Part shown: positions 44,528 through 52,668 of the stretch, one piece after another
How positions within the stretch are numbered: the stretch's first letter is position 1
How the letters are laid out: each line of letters opens with the position of its first letter
Origin: Verrucomicrobiota bacterium
GTDB taxonomy: Bacteria > Verrucomicrobiota > Verrucomicrobiia > Limisphaerales > JADJPG01
Direction: 5' to 3'
NCBI GenBank assembly: GCA_016713365.1
Contig: JADJPG010000063.1
Location: forward strand, 1-56,216
DNA: 56,216 nt
Made by a program: the position numbers and the translations under genes
Notes under the pieces: model-generated
Told to the model about the DNA's origin: nothing
What the model saw: only the letters and a program-made list of their open reading frames with translations
The model's database searches: none

Positions 44528-45098
44528 GACCGACGCGCTCGACCGAGCGGACATGGCGCGCCTGTGCTCCGGCTATGACACGGCGCTCAACGATTTGATG
44601 GAGCGCCATGCCGCGCCCGTCTTCCACTTCCTGTGCCGGATGCTGGGCAGCGAGGATGACGCGAACGATCTCGCTCAGGAGACGTTTGTCCGCGTGTTTC
44701 GCAGCCGCGACAGCTTCCGGGCCGACGCGAAGTTTTCGACGTGGCTCTTCACCATCGCGGCGAACCTCGCCCGCAGCCAGCTTCGCTGGCGTGGCCACCG
44801 CCCGAACGTCTCGCTGGATGCTGAATCGGAAACCACCGGACAAAGCCTGGGAGAGTCGCTGCCGTCGGATGCGCAGACGCCCGAGGGCGAAATGACTGTT
44901 CGCGAACGCGCCGCCGCCGTGCGTCACGCCGTTGCCCAGCTTCCCGATGACATGCGCGAAGCCATTGTCCTTTGCGAACTGGAGGACAAGGCCGTCGCCG
45001 AAGCCGCCGCCATTCTGGAGACCACGCCGAAGGCGGTGGAATCGCGCCTCTACCGCGCCCGCCAGTTGCTCCGGCAACGGCTGGCGAAGTGGCTGTGA
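44514..45098 (+). CDS. ECF-family RNA polymerase sigma factor
   Basis: 194 residues with sigma-70 region 2 (FHFLCRMLGSEDDANDLAQE, TFVRVFRSRDSFRADAKFST, WLFTIAANLARSQLRWRG) and region 4 (AVAQLPDDMREAIVLCELED, AEAAAILETTPKAVESRLYR). It is the third gene of the CnrY/CnrX-like module and would be CnrH-like. The putative anti-sigma would hold it at the membrane until the sensor detects metal. It is convergent with nrdA, 24 bp apart. Confidence 0.9.
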   Translation: MSDPETDALDRADMARLCSGYDTALNDLMERHAAPVFHFLCRMLGSEDDANDLAQETFVRVFRSRDSFRADAKFSTWLFTIAANLARSQLRWRGHRPNVSLDAESETTGQSLGESLPSDAQTPEGEMTVRERAAAVRHAVAQLPDDMREAIVLCELEDKAVAEAAAILETTPKAVESRLYRARQLLRQRLAKWL

Positions 45099-45122
45099 AT
45101 TCGTTCGCATACCCCGTGCTGG

Positions 45123-47984
45123 TCACTGGCACGACTCGCACGACGGGTCGTTGATGAGGCACGCCTTCGGAGCCGGCTCGGCGTCGCGCTCGACCTGGAT
45201 GCTGGCGCTGGCACTCTTGTTCTTCATCCATTTCGGCTGGAGACCGCGGCGGTTCGTGTCCGTGGTGGATTTTTCAATCTGCGTCGCCGCGAGCGCGCGC
45301 AGGTAATAGGTCGTCTTCAAGCCCTTCTCCCACGCGCGCAGATACATCTCGCTCAACTGCCTGCCGCTCGGCTGCGCGATGTAGAGGTTCAGCGACTGCC
45401 CCATGTCGATCCACTTCTGGCGGCGGCTGGCGCACTCGATCAGCCAGCGCGGCTCGATCTCGAACGCCGTCAGGTAAAGCGCCTTCAAGTCGGCCGGGAT
45501 GCGCTCGATCTCGGCCAGCGTGCCGTCGTGGTATTTCAAGTCGTCCAGCATGTCGGCGTCCCAGAGGCCGAGGCGTTTCAGGTCGGCGACGAGATACGTG
45601 TTCGCGGTCGTGAAGTCGCCGCTGAGATTCGCCTTCGCGAAGAGATGCTTGTAGGTCGGCTCGATGGACTGGCAGACCCCGATGATGTTCGAGATGGTCG
45701 CCGTCGGAGCGATGGCCATCGTGTTCGAGTTGCGCAGGCCGTGCTGGCGGATGGCGTCGCGGACGCGCGTCCAATCGAGACGCGAGGAACGGTCCATGTC
45801 GAGCGCGCCGCGCTCTTGTGCGAGCAGTTCGATAGAATCGATGGGCAGCAAGCCTTGGCTCCACTTGGAACCGGCGAAGGTCGAGTAAGCGCCGCGTTCC
45901 TGCGCCAGTTCGGACGACGCGAGCAGCGCGTGATACGAGATCAATTCCATGCTCGTGTCCGCGAACTCCACGGCGGCGGGGCTGGCGTAGGACAGGCGCA
46001 GCTTGTAGAGCGCGTCCTGAAAGCCCATCAGGCCGAGTCCGACGGGCCGGTGCCGGAGGTTCGCGGTGCGCGCTTCGGGCGTCGGGTAGAAGTTGATGTC
46101 GATGACGTTGTCCAGCATCCGCATTGCCGTGCGAATGGTGCGAGCCAGCAGGTCGCCATCGAGTCCAAGGTCCGTGCAATGCGCCGCGAGATTCACCGAG
46201 CCGAGGTTGCACACCGCTGTCTCCTCCGCGGACGTGTTCAGCAGAATCTCCGTGCAAAGATTGGAACTGTGAACCACGCCGACGTGCGTTTGCGGCGAGC
46301 GAATGTTCGACGGGTCTTTGAACGTGATCCACGGATGTCCCGTTTCAAAGAGCATGGTCAGCATCTTGCGCCAGAGCGAGACGGCCTCAATGCGCTTGAA
46401 CAGTTTGATTTGTCCCGCGTCGGCTTGCTGCTCGTATTCTTCGTAGCGCGCTGCAAACGCCGCACCGTAGAGATCGTGCAAGTCCGGCGTGTCGTTCGGA
46501 CTGAACAATGTCCACGGGCCGTTCGCCTTCACACGCTTCATGAACAGGTCGGGAATCCAGTTCGCCGTGTTCATGTCGTGCGTGCGACGGCGTTCGTCGC
46601 CGGTGTTCTTGCGCAACTCCAGAAAGTCTTCGATGTCGAGATGCCACGTCTCCAGATACGCGCACATCGCGCCCTTGCGCTTGCCGCCCTGGTTCACGGC
46701 CACGGCGGTGTCGTTCGCGACTTTCAGAAACGGAATCACGCCCTGGCTCGTGCCGTTCGTGCCTTTGATGTGCGCGCCGGTCGCACGAATGTTCGACCAG
46801 TCGTTGCCGAGTCCGCCCGCCCATTTCGAGAGCTTCGCATCGTCGCTCACGACTTTGAAGATGTGATCGAGGTCGTCCATCACCGTGCTGAGGTAGCACG
46901 AGCTGAGCTGCGGATGGAGCGTGCCGGCGTTGAAGAGCGTCGGCGTGCTGCTGACGAAACGGAACGTGGAGAGCACTTCGTAGAACTCGATGGCGCGTTC
47001 GTTCTTCTGTTCGCCTTCGTTGAGCGCCAGTCCCATCGCGACGCGCATCCAGAAGTACTGCGTCGTCTCCAGGCGGCGGCCGTCGTGATGAATGAGATAG
47101 CGGTCGTAAAGTGTCTGCGCGCCCATGTAGGTGAACTGCTGGTCGCGGTCGAGACGCAGCGCGGCGGCGAGCTTCGCCAGATCGAAGTTCAGCAGATCAG
47201 GCGAGAGACGGCGAACCTCCACGCCGTACGCGAGGTAGTTCGCGAAATGATCGCGATGCTGTCCGGCGAGTTCGGAAGGCGTGCTGAACAGCGGCAGCGC
47301 TTCGCGATAAAGTTTCCGCAAGAGCAGCCGCGCGGCGACGTAGGTGTAGTCCGGCTCGCGTTCAATGCGCGTGCGCGCGGCGAGAATCATCGCTTGCTCG
47401 ATTTCTTCCGGCTTCACGCCGTCGTAAAGGTTCTTCAACGCTTCCTCGGCGAGATCGCGCGCCGAGCAGTTCGCCTCCACGCCACGACACGCGCTGATTA
47501 GCCGGCGGCGGATGCGTTGCGGGTCGAGAGCCTCGCGGGAATTGCCAGCCAGCGAAACATAGAGCAAGGACTGCGGTGCGCCTTCAATCGTGCGGTCGCC
47601 CCGGAGCGCGCGGGCTTTGCGGCGTTCTTCGCGATAGAGGATGAACTTCCGTGCCGCGCTGAGATGGCCGGCTTCCATCAGTTTGGTCTCCACGAGATCC
47701 TGGATGAACTCGATCTCCAGCGCGTCGCCTTTCACGGCGCGGGCGAGTGCTGCGTTGATGACGGCGTTGGCCACGCGGATGACGTTGTCCTGCGCGGCGC
47801 CGGGGAGCGGCTGGTCCTGATGCAGGCCGGCGTCGGCCTTGAAGGTGGCTTCAATGGCGAGCGCGATGTGGGGCTCGTCGAAGGCGACGACACGGCCGTC
47901 GCGTTTGCGGATGTTGAACTCCTGATGCTGGAGCGGATCGAGTTGGGCGAGCTTGAGCTGACCGTCGAGTTGTTCGTGCGACAT
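45123..47984 (-). CDS. nrdA: Ribonucleoside-diphosphate reductase alpha subunit, class I
   Basis: 953 residues. Two ATP-cone domains open the protein (FNIRKRDGRVVAFDEPHIAL; a second from about residue 135, ALDPQRIRRRLISACRG). The catalytic barrel carries QLSSCYLSTVMDD (Cys), WSNIRATGAHIKGTNGTSQG, SNLCTEI, AVCNLGSVNLAAHC and RHRPVGLGLMGFQDALYKL. The C-terminus ends in a redox pair CESC. It reduces ribonucleoside diphosphates with NrdB. Two cones suggest tight dATP control. A cobalamin riboswitch and terminator lie in its leader, so B12 probably switches it off. ATG 47984 is about 170 nt after the terminator. Confidence 0.95.
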   Translation of the reverse strand: MSHEQLDGQLKLAQLDPLQHQEFNIRKRDGRVVAFDEPHIALAIEATFKADAGLHQDQPLPGAAQDNVIRVANAVINAALARAVKGDALEIEFIQDLVETKLMEAGHLSAARKFILYREERRKARALRGDRTIEGAPQSLLYVSLAGNSREALDPQRIRRRLISACRGVEANCSARDLAEEALKNLYDGVKPEEIEQAMILAARTRIEREPDYTYVAARLLLRKLYREALPLFSTPSELAGQHRDHFANYLAYGVEVRRLSPDLLNFDLAKLAAALRLDRDQQFTYMGAQTLYDRYLIHHDGRRLETTQYFWMRVAMGLALNEGEQKNERAIEFYEVLSTFRFVSSTPTLFNAGTLHPQLSSCYLSTVMDDLDHIFKVVSDDAKLSKWAGGLGNDWSNIRATGAHIKGTNGTSQGVIPFLKVANDTAVAVNQGGKRKGAMCAYLETWHLDIEDFLELRKNTGDERRRTHDMNTANWIPDLFMKRVKANGPWTLFSPNDTPDLHDLYGAAFAARYEEYEQQADAGQIKLFKRIEAVSLWRKMLTMLFETGHPWITFKDPSNIRSPQTHVGVVHSSNLCTEILLNTSAEETAVCNLGSVNLAAHCTDLGLDGDLLARTIRTAMRMLDNVIDINFYPTPEARTANLRHRPVGLGLMGFQDALYKLRLSYASPAAVEFADTSMELISYHALLASSELAQERGAYSTFAGSKWSQGLLPIDSIELLAQERGALDMDRSSRLDWTRVRDAIRQHGLRNSNTMAIAPTATISNIIGVCQSIEPTYKHLFAKANLSGDFTTANTYLVADLKRLGLWDADMLDDLKYHDGTLAEIERIPADLKALYLTAFEIEPRWLIECASRRQKWIDMGQSLNLYIAQPSGRQLSEMYLRAWEKGLKTTYYLRALAATQIEKSTTDTNRRGLQPKWMKNKSASASIQVERDAEPAPKACLINDPSCESCQ

Positions 47985-48004
47985 GTGCGGGTGATTTCTT
48001 TCTG

Positions 48005-48081
48005 CTCACACAGAGGGCGCGGAGAGCACAGAGGAAGAACCAGCTTTGTCTTCTCTGTGAACCCTGTGTTCCCCGTGTGAG
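48005..48081. repeat. CACAGAG-type imperfect inverted repeat
   Basis: The left arm starts CTCACACAGAGG and ends GAGAGCACAGAG. The right arm, reversed, reads CTCACACGGGG and ends TTCACAGAG. It forms a long imperfect hairpin in the nrdA leader between the terminator and the start codon. Similar low-complexity CACAGAG elements recur in environmental genomes. Confidence 0.55.
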
Positions 48082-48157
48082 AACTTCCAAGCGGCTGCCA
48101 CGCCGCGCTTGTCTTGGAGGGAAATCACTCGCGGGCAGGACGGGAAGTTTTGGGCAC

Positions 48158-48196
48158 AAAAAATCCCGCGTCCACTCACGAGGGAGTGAAGGCGGG
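48158..48196 (-). terminator. Intrinsic terminator in the nrdA leader
   Basis: The minus strand reads CCCGCC-TTCACTC-CCTCGT-GAGTGGA-CGCGGG followed by A and six T. Two GC-rich stem parts and a U-run follow about 100 nt after the riboswitch. It is the likely expression platform, ending transcription when cobalamin is bound. Confidence 0.8.
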
Positions 48197-48293
48197 CCTT
48201 AGACTGCAACCGGGCAAGCTCGTCTTTTCCCTCATCCGGCCGATGGCGCGACCGTCGCCCGCATCACACGACGCGGGACTTGATGAGTGCGAA

Positions 48294-48489
48294 CAAGCAG
48301 GTCTTCTGGCTCCGAGGTCTTTCTACTTTGCCGGCCTTACCGATGCGGAACATCAGTGGCTATCAATGATAAATGGCATTTCGTCTCTCGTTACAGCGGC
48401 GCTACCGCGCGGGATTAGGCTTTGCATCGAACCGCAAAACCGCACCCGCTTCCCTATTCTCCCCAAACCGTGGTTTGGGGCACTTGCTC
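48294..48489 (-). promoter_or_regulatory. Cobalamin (AdoCbl-type) riboswitch upstream of nrdA
   Basis: Read on the minus strand, the order matches the cobalamin aptamer: a 5' stem with AAGTGCCCC, then GAATAGGGAAGCGGGTGC, AATCCCGCGCGGTAGCGCCG with CTGTAAC, GCCACTG, CGGTAAGGCCGGC and the B12-box end GAGCCAGAAGACCTGC. Each of these is a hallmark block in the right order and spacing (about 196 nt). It precedes a terminator and then nrdA. B12 riboswitches before class I RNR genes are known to repress the B12-independent enzyme when B12 is present. Confidence 0.93.
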
Positions 48490-48620
48490 GCGATTTACAC
48501 CAGTAATGGTGTAGTGATTCAAAGAACTGTGCTTCATATAGAATTTTACAGCAGACAGGTCAAGAAGGTTTGACTGGAGATTTGACGCCACGGCCGGCGC
48601 GATAGGAGCTACTTGTGCGT

Positions 48621-48768
48621 CGCTTCGGTTGGGCTGTTGGCGAGGGAGACGACGCGATTCCGTAGTGGAGCGCATAACGGAACGGAGGAAGTAGCGGAGC
48701 AACCAAGCCAAGCTCCCAACGGAAGCGCCGCGCGACTGCGCGAATGTCTCAGCCGCGACGAGCGGGCT
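48621..48768 (+). repeat. Interspersed repeat, copy A
   Basis: CGCTTCGGTTGGG at the left end pairs with CCCAACGGAAGCG about 90 bp later. The core ACGCGATTCCG and GGAGGAAGTAGCGGAGC is shared with copies at 53868 and 55557. The right part is shorter than in the other two copies. Confidence 0.75.
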
Positions 48769-48912
48769 TTCCGCTCCGCTCCAAGCGCGTTGGGCACGGC
48801 GAAATCGGATCGAGTTGTGAAGGGCAATTTGATAGAAAGGGGTGTGCATGACAGCCTGAAGTCCGCGAAAAACTGCGTACGGTTGGGCGGATTGCAGACA
48901 ATATCCACCTGA

Positions 48913-49473
48913 ATGGATGACTCGGAAATTATCACCGCCGTCCTGGACGGCGATAGGGAAGCTTTCGGGATTCTGGTGGAGCGTTACCAGCGCACGCTTT
49001 ATTACTTCGTCGTTGGCAAGGTCGCGGATGACACAGAGGCGAAGGACATCGTTCAGAGGACGTTTGTCTTGGCTTTTCAGAATCTCTCTGACTTCCGGGC
49101 GGGCGAGAGCTTTTACGCCTGGCTGAAGGGTATCGCCCTGAATCATTGCCGGAACGAGTGGCGGCGCTATCAGAGTCAGGCGCGGCTTGCGCGGCGGCTG
49201 CTGGAGGAAAAGCGGGCGGAACTGGAGCTGGCTTCTTTCGATGCGCACGCGAATGAAGGTGAGCGTCGCATCGCAGCTCTGCGGCATTGCTTGGAGCAAC
49301 TTGGTCCGCAGGAACAGAGCGTCATCGAGATGCGTTTTGTGCAGGAGTTGCCGCTTTTGGCCATCGGCGAAGAGTTGGGCCGGGGTGCGGAAGCGGCGCG
49401 ACTGTTCCTGTATCGGATTCGTCAACGTCTGGCCAATTGCGTAAAGAAACGTTTGCGGCTTGAACCGCTATGA
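48913..49473 (+). CDS. ECF-family RNA polymerase sigma factor
   Basis: 186 residues: region 2 in ILVERYQRTLYYFVVGKVAD, DTEAKDIVQRTFVLAFQNLS, FYAWLKGIALNHCRNEWRRY; region 4 in LEQLGPQEQSVIEMRFVQEL, AIGEELGRGAEAARLFLYRI. It overlaps the FecR-type gene by 4 nt, forming the classic sigma/anti-sigma pair that controls exported-protein or uptake genes. It starts at ATG 48913, right after repeat copy A. Target genes may be the exported proteins that follow. Confidence 0.9.
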   Translation: MDDSEIITAVLDGDREAFGILVERYQRTLYYFVVGKVADDTEAKDIVQRTFVLAFQNLSDFRAGESFYAWLKGIALNHCRNEWRRYQSQARLARRLLEEKRAELELASFDAHANEGERRIAALRHCLEQLGPQEQSVIEMRFVQELPLLAIGEELGRGAEAARLFLYRIRQRLANCVKKRLRLEPL

Positions 49474-50405
49474 GCGCCGAGAACCTTTCCCGTTTTGAGG
49501 ATTTGGCGTCGCGTTACCTCGATGATGCTCTGACGGAGGCGGAGGCGAGCGAACTGGTCGCATTGTTCGCAGACCCACAGCTTGCGGCGTGGTTTCTTGA
49601 GATGACGCGTCTGAACTCGGAAATCGCGGGATTGCTCGCCGCGCCCGTGCCGGATGCAGCGATGGTGGAACTCGTCCGGGCTGACATCGAGAAGGGACTG
49701 GCGGCGGCGCACGCGCGAAGCGATGTGCGATTGTGTCTCGCGGAGCGGGAAATGGCTCGTGGCCCGTCTGCGGCGACGGTTTCGGTCGGGCATTCCTCGC
49801 CTCGCCAACGGCGTCCGACCGTGCGCTGGCTGGCGCGGGCCGCGGTGTTCATCGTGTTCGCCAGCCTGGCCACGGTTTTCCTCGTCAGTCGCCCGCGTCA
49901 CGCGGGGACGGCGGTCGTTGCTTCGGTTCGCGGTGACGCGCGTTGCGCCGGATCGCGCGGCGAACGCGTGCTGACAACCGGCCAGTCGTGGGAGCGCGGC
50001 GAAACGCTGAACACCGTGGGAGCAAAGAGCACTGTCGCCGTGACGTTCCGAGATGGCACGCGGCTCGACTTCAGCGGAAACAGCATCGTCGTGAATCAAT
50101 CGCTCGGAGGCGGCTGCCGCCTGGAATTGGAGCATGGCGAGATGCGCGCCACGCTCGTAAAACAGCCGGCTCGCCACCCGTTCACGTTCGCGACCACCGA
50201 GGCGGAAGCCATCGTCGTGAGCGCGAAACTGCGTTTGGCGGCCGGCGCTCACCGTACGCGGCTGGAAGTGACCGAAGGCGAAGTGCGATTTCGTCGTCGG
50301 CACGATGGCGCAGAAGTCATCGTCAAGGCCGGCCACTTCGCGGTCGTCGCGCCGAACGCTCCCTTCACCGCCACGCCGTTCCACCCGGACCCGCTTCATC
50401 CGTAA
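49470..50405 (+). CDS. FecR-domain anti-sigma factor
   Basis: 311 residues: an N-terminal cytoplasmic anti-sigma region (FEDLASRYLDDALTEAEASE), one membrane helix (WLARAAVFIVFASLATVFLV) and a periplasmic FecR domain (VVASVRGDARCAGSRGERVL, TGQSWERGETLNT, GTRLDFSGNSIVV, RLELEHGEMRATLVKQ, AEAIVVSAKLRLAAG, RLEVTEGEVRFRRR). It probably holds the upstream ECF factor inactive until a signal arrives from outside. Coupled by a 4-nt overlap with that gene. Confidence 0.9.
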   Translation: MSAENLSRFEDLASRYLDDALTEAEASELVALFADPQLAAWFLEMTRLNSEIAGLLAAPVPDAAMVELVRADIEKGLAAAHARSDVRLCLAEREMARGPSAATVSVGHSSPRQRRPTVRWLARAAVFIVFASLATVFLVSRPRHAGTAVVASVRGDARCAGSRGERVLTTGQSWERGETLNTVGAKSTVAVTFRDGTRLDFSGNSIVVNQSLGGGCRLELEHGEMRATLVKQPARHPFTFATTEAEAIVVSAKLRLAAGAHRTRLEVTEGEVRFRRRHDGAEVIVKAGHFAVVAPNAPFTATPFHPDPLHP

Positions 50406-50435
50406 ATCTCACGTTGAACCAACACTGTAGAATCG

Positions 50436-51713
50436 ATGATCATGAACACATCGCTCTATGAACTTTGTAGCAGCGGACGTAAGTCCGCTCCATCTGATTT
50501 CGTTGTGAAGTTAGAGCCGACTCACGTCGGCTGCTACAACTCGCGGGTTGATGGCGCATGGGCCAGAACCCGCGTGGCGGCGCTGGCTCTCTCATGCTGT
50601 TTCGTCTTCAGCGCGAGTGGTGCCGGCTCCGACCGAGTCACTCTGGTCCGAACGCCCGAAGGCGGCATTCAGCCGCAGGCGGCGGTGGACAGCCGTGGTA
50701 CGGTTCATTTGATTTACTACAAGGGCGGCAACATGAAGGGCGACGTTTTTCATGTCCGCCAGCCACCGGGACAGACGGAGTTCTCAAAACCCATTCAGGT
50801 CAACACTCGGCCCGGGAGCGCGATGGCCGCCGGGACGATTCGCGGCGCGCAACTGGCCGTCGGGCGTGATGGCCGGGCGCACGTCGCCTGGAACGGTCAC
50901 GCGCCGAGGAAAGGCGCGTGGATGGAAGCGCCGATGCTCTACACCCGGCTGAACGACGTCGGCACGGCCTTCGAGCCGGAGCGCGACGTGATTACCTCCG
51001 CACGCGGACTCGACGGCGGCGGCTCCGTGGCGGCGGACAGTCGAGGGAACGTGTATATCTTCTGGCACGCGCCAAGGCCCGGCAGCACGAATGGCGAGGC
51101 CGGACGAGCGGTGTTCGTCGCGCGTTCCCAGGACGACGGGAAGACGTTCGCCCCCGAGAAACTCGCCGTCCGCGCGCCCACGGGCGCGTGCGGGTGCTGC
51201 GGCATGAAGGCGTTTGCGGACAACGCGGGCAACGTGTTTGCGCTCTATCGCGGCGCTTCGGAAAAGGTGAATCGCGACGAAATCCTGCTCATCTCGCACA
51301 ATCACGGGACGGATTTTGAAGTCGCTAACGCACATCCATGGAAGATTGCGACCTGCCCGATGAGCAGCGCCTCACTGGCCGCCGGAACGGAGGGCGCGCT
51401 GGCGGCCTGGGAGACGGCAGGCCAGGTGTATTTCGCGCGCGCCAATCCCGCGACGCTGCAAGTCTCCGAGCCGGCGGCCCCTTCCGGTTTTGCAAAGCGC
51501 AAACATCCGGTGGTGGTCGCCAACAAACAGGGAGAAACGCTGCTCGCCTGGACGGAGAGCACCGGCATGGCGAAAGGGGGAGCCGTGGCGTGGCAAATCT
51601 TCGACCGCGCTGGAAAACCCACTTCCGAGAAGGGACGGGCCAAGGGTGTCCCGGCGTCGAGCTTGGCCACGGCGTTCGCGCAGCCGGATGGCACGTTCGT
51701 GATCGTTTACTGA
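50436..51713 (+). CDS. Exported sialidase-like (BNR) propeller protein with CxCC and CPM motifs
   Basis: The open frame begins at 50436, but its first about 35 codons are the palindromic repeat at 50465-50539. A start near GTG 50574, just before the hydrophobic ALALSCCFVFSASG, is more likely. The mature protein has propeller blades (AAVDSRGTVHLIYYKGGN, LAVGRDGRAHVAWNG, VAADSRGNVYIFWHAPRPG, ARSQDDGKTFAPEK). A Cys motif ACGCCGMKAFADNAGNVFAL and CPMSSASLAAG recur in the 52669 paralogue. These Cys may bind metal or form disulfides. Function unknown. Confidence 0.72.
   Translation: MIMNTSLYELCSSGRKSAPSDFVVKLEPTHVGCYNSRVDGAWARTRVAALALSCCFVFSASGAGSDRVTLVRTPEGGIQPQAAVDSRGTVHLIYYKGGNMKGDVFHVRQPPGQTEFSKPIQVNTRPGSAMAAGTIRGAQLAVGRDGRAHVAWNGHAPRKGAWMEAPMLYTRLNDVGTAFEPERDVITSARGLDGGGSVAADSRGNVYIFWHAPRPGSTNGEAGRAVFVARSQDDGKTFAPEKLAVRAPTGACGCCGMKAFADNAGNVFALYRGASEKVNRDEILLISHNHGTDFEVANAHPWKIATCPMSSASLAAGTEGALAAWETAGQVYFARANPATLQVSEPAAPSGFAKRKHPVVVANKQGETLLAWTESTGMAKGGAVAWQIFDRAGKPTSEKGRAKGVPASSLATAFAQPDGTFVIVY
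50465..50539. repeat. REP/BIME-like palindromic element
   Basis: The left arm TTGTAGCAGCGGACGTAAGT with CCGCTC, and the right arm reversed TTGTAGCAGCCGACGTGAGT with CGGCTC, differ at only a few bases. A 23-bp spacer separates them. It lies between the FecR gene and the propeller coding region. Similar GTAGCAGC-GACGT elements are typical interspersed palindromes. Confidence 0.7.
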
Positions 51714-51720
51714 CTGGCCC

Positions 51721-52632
51721 GTGAAGGATTCACTTCCCCCTGTGCCAACTCTCCGCGTGAACCTTCGGGGAATTCTCCCGATTGTTCATTGCGGTCCTGT
51801 TGACGGCGGGGCGATCCCCATCCGGGCGCAAGACCCCGCGTCGGACGATTTCGAGCGCGCTTCCCTCGGCGGCAACTGGACACGCTTTGGCGACTCCAAT
51901 GCGGAGATTGTGAACGGGCGCGATCTCGGCGCGCCGACCAGCACCTGGCTGTTTGTCGGCTGGACGGCCTCGGCCTTCGACGCGAACCAGTTTTCCAAAA
52001 TCATCATCGCCGACGGAAAACCGAGCACCATGCTCACGCAAGTTTACGTGCGACGACGGGCGAGCGACCTGGCCCGATATGGCTTCCACTTCAATCCGGA
52101 GAGCGACCCTGCCAACCCACGCTGGGAAATCAAATACGACGGTGTCCCCAGCGCGCAGACACGCATCCTGGCGAGCGTACCCGGAACCGGAACCGCGCCG
52201 GGAGACCGCTTGCGCATCGAAGTGCGCGGAAGCTCGAACGTGGTCATCAAGGGATTTCACAATGGGGTGGAAGTCATTTCCGCGACGGACGCCGCCCACC
52301 AACGCATCACCAACAGCGGCCCGGCCGGGATGGTGTCGCGCTACTCCTTGGGCACCACGCCGCCGCCGAATGTGCCGGTGTTCGCCAGTTGGCGCGGTGG
52401 CAGTCTGGGACCGAAGCTGGACATCCGCCGCAATCAAGCGAGCGCGACCAACTTCACGCTCCTGATTCAGACCGCCGCGAACAAAACCTATTCGGTGGAA
52501 TGCGCCGATGCGCTGCCTGCGGCCTCGTGGCTGTCGTTGACCACCTTCGCCGGCGACGGATCGGAGAAATCAGTCCGGCTGACCAATGCCAGTCCGGTGC
52601 GTTTCTACCGAGTGCTCTCCACGCCGCAGTAG
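51721..52632 (+). CDS. Exported beta-rich protein of unknown function
   Basis: 303 residues. The start at 51721 is uncertain and the N-terminus lacks a strong signal peptide (a weak hydrophobic stretch is LRGILPIVHCG). The middle resembles a laminin-G/concanavalin-type sandwich (DDFERASLGGNWTRFGDSNA, GDRLRIEVRGSSNVVIKGF). It ends in a domain common to Verrucomicrobia exported proteins (FTLLIQTAANKTYSVECADA, WLSLTTFAGDGSEKSVRL, FYRVLSTP). It is 7 nt after the upstream propeller gene. Confidence 0.7.
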   Translation: MKDSLPPVPTLRVNLRGILPIVHCGPVDGGAIPIRAQDPASDDFERASLGGNWTRFGDSNAEIVNGRDLGAPTSTWLFVGWTASAFDANQFSKIIIADGKPSTMLTQVYVRRRASDLARYGFHFNPESDPANPRWEIKYDGVPSAQTRILASVPGTGTAPGDRLRIEVRGSSNVVIKGFHNGVEVISATDAAHQRITNSGPAGMVSRYSLGTTPPPNVPVFASWRGGSLGPKLDIRRNQASATNFTLLIQTAANKTYSVECADALPAASWLSLTTFAGDGSEKSVRLTNASPVRFYRVLSTPQ

Positions 52633-52668
52633 TCACCCAGCCGCAACCAGTACCTCATACCAAATCCT

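Larger units (their letters stand above)
47985..48912. other. Regulatory intergenic region
   Basis: 928 bp between nrdA and the ECF gene, holding an inverted CACAGAG-type repeat (48005-48081), an intrinsic terminator, the B12 riboswitch and repeat copy A. An antisense frame across the right part (48454-49425) is treated as spurious. Confidence 0.7.

Noticed and set aside
45528..47501. Rightward open frame of 657 codons
   Set aside because: It is antisense to nrdA and shows only Arg/Val/Glu-rich mirror sequence.
48454..49425. Leftward open frame of 323 codons
   Set aside because: It is antisense to the ECF sigma gene and overlaps the riboswitch end; no motif is visible.
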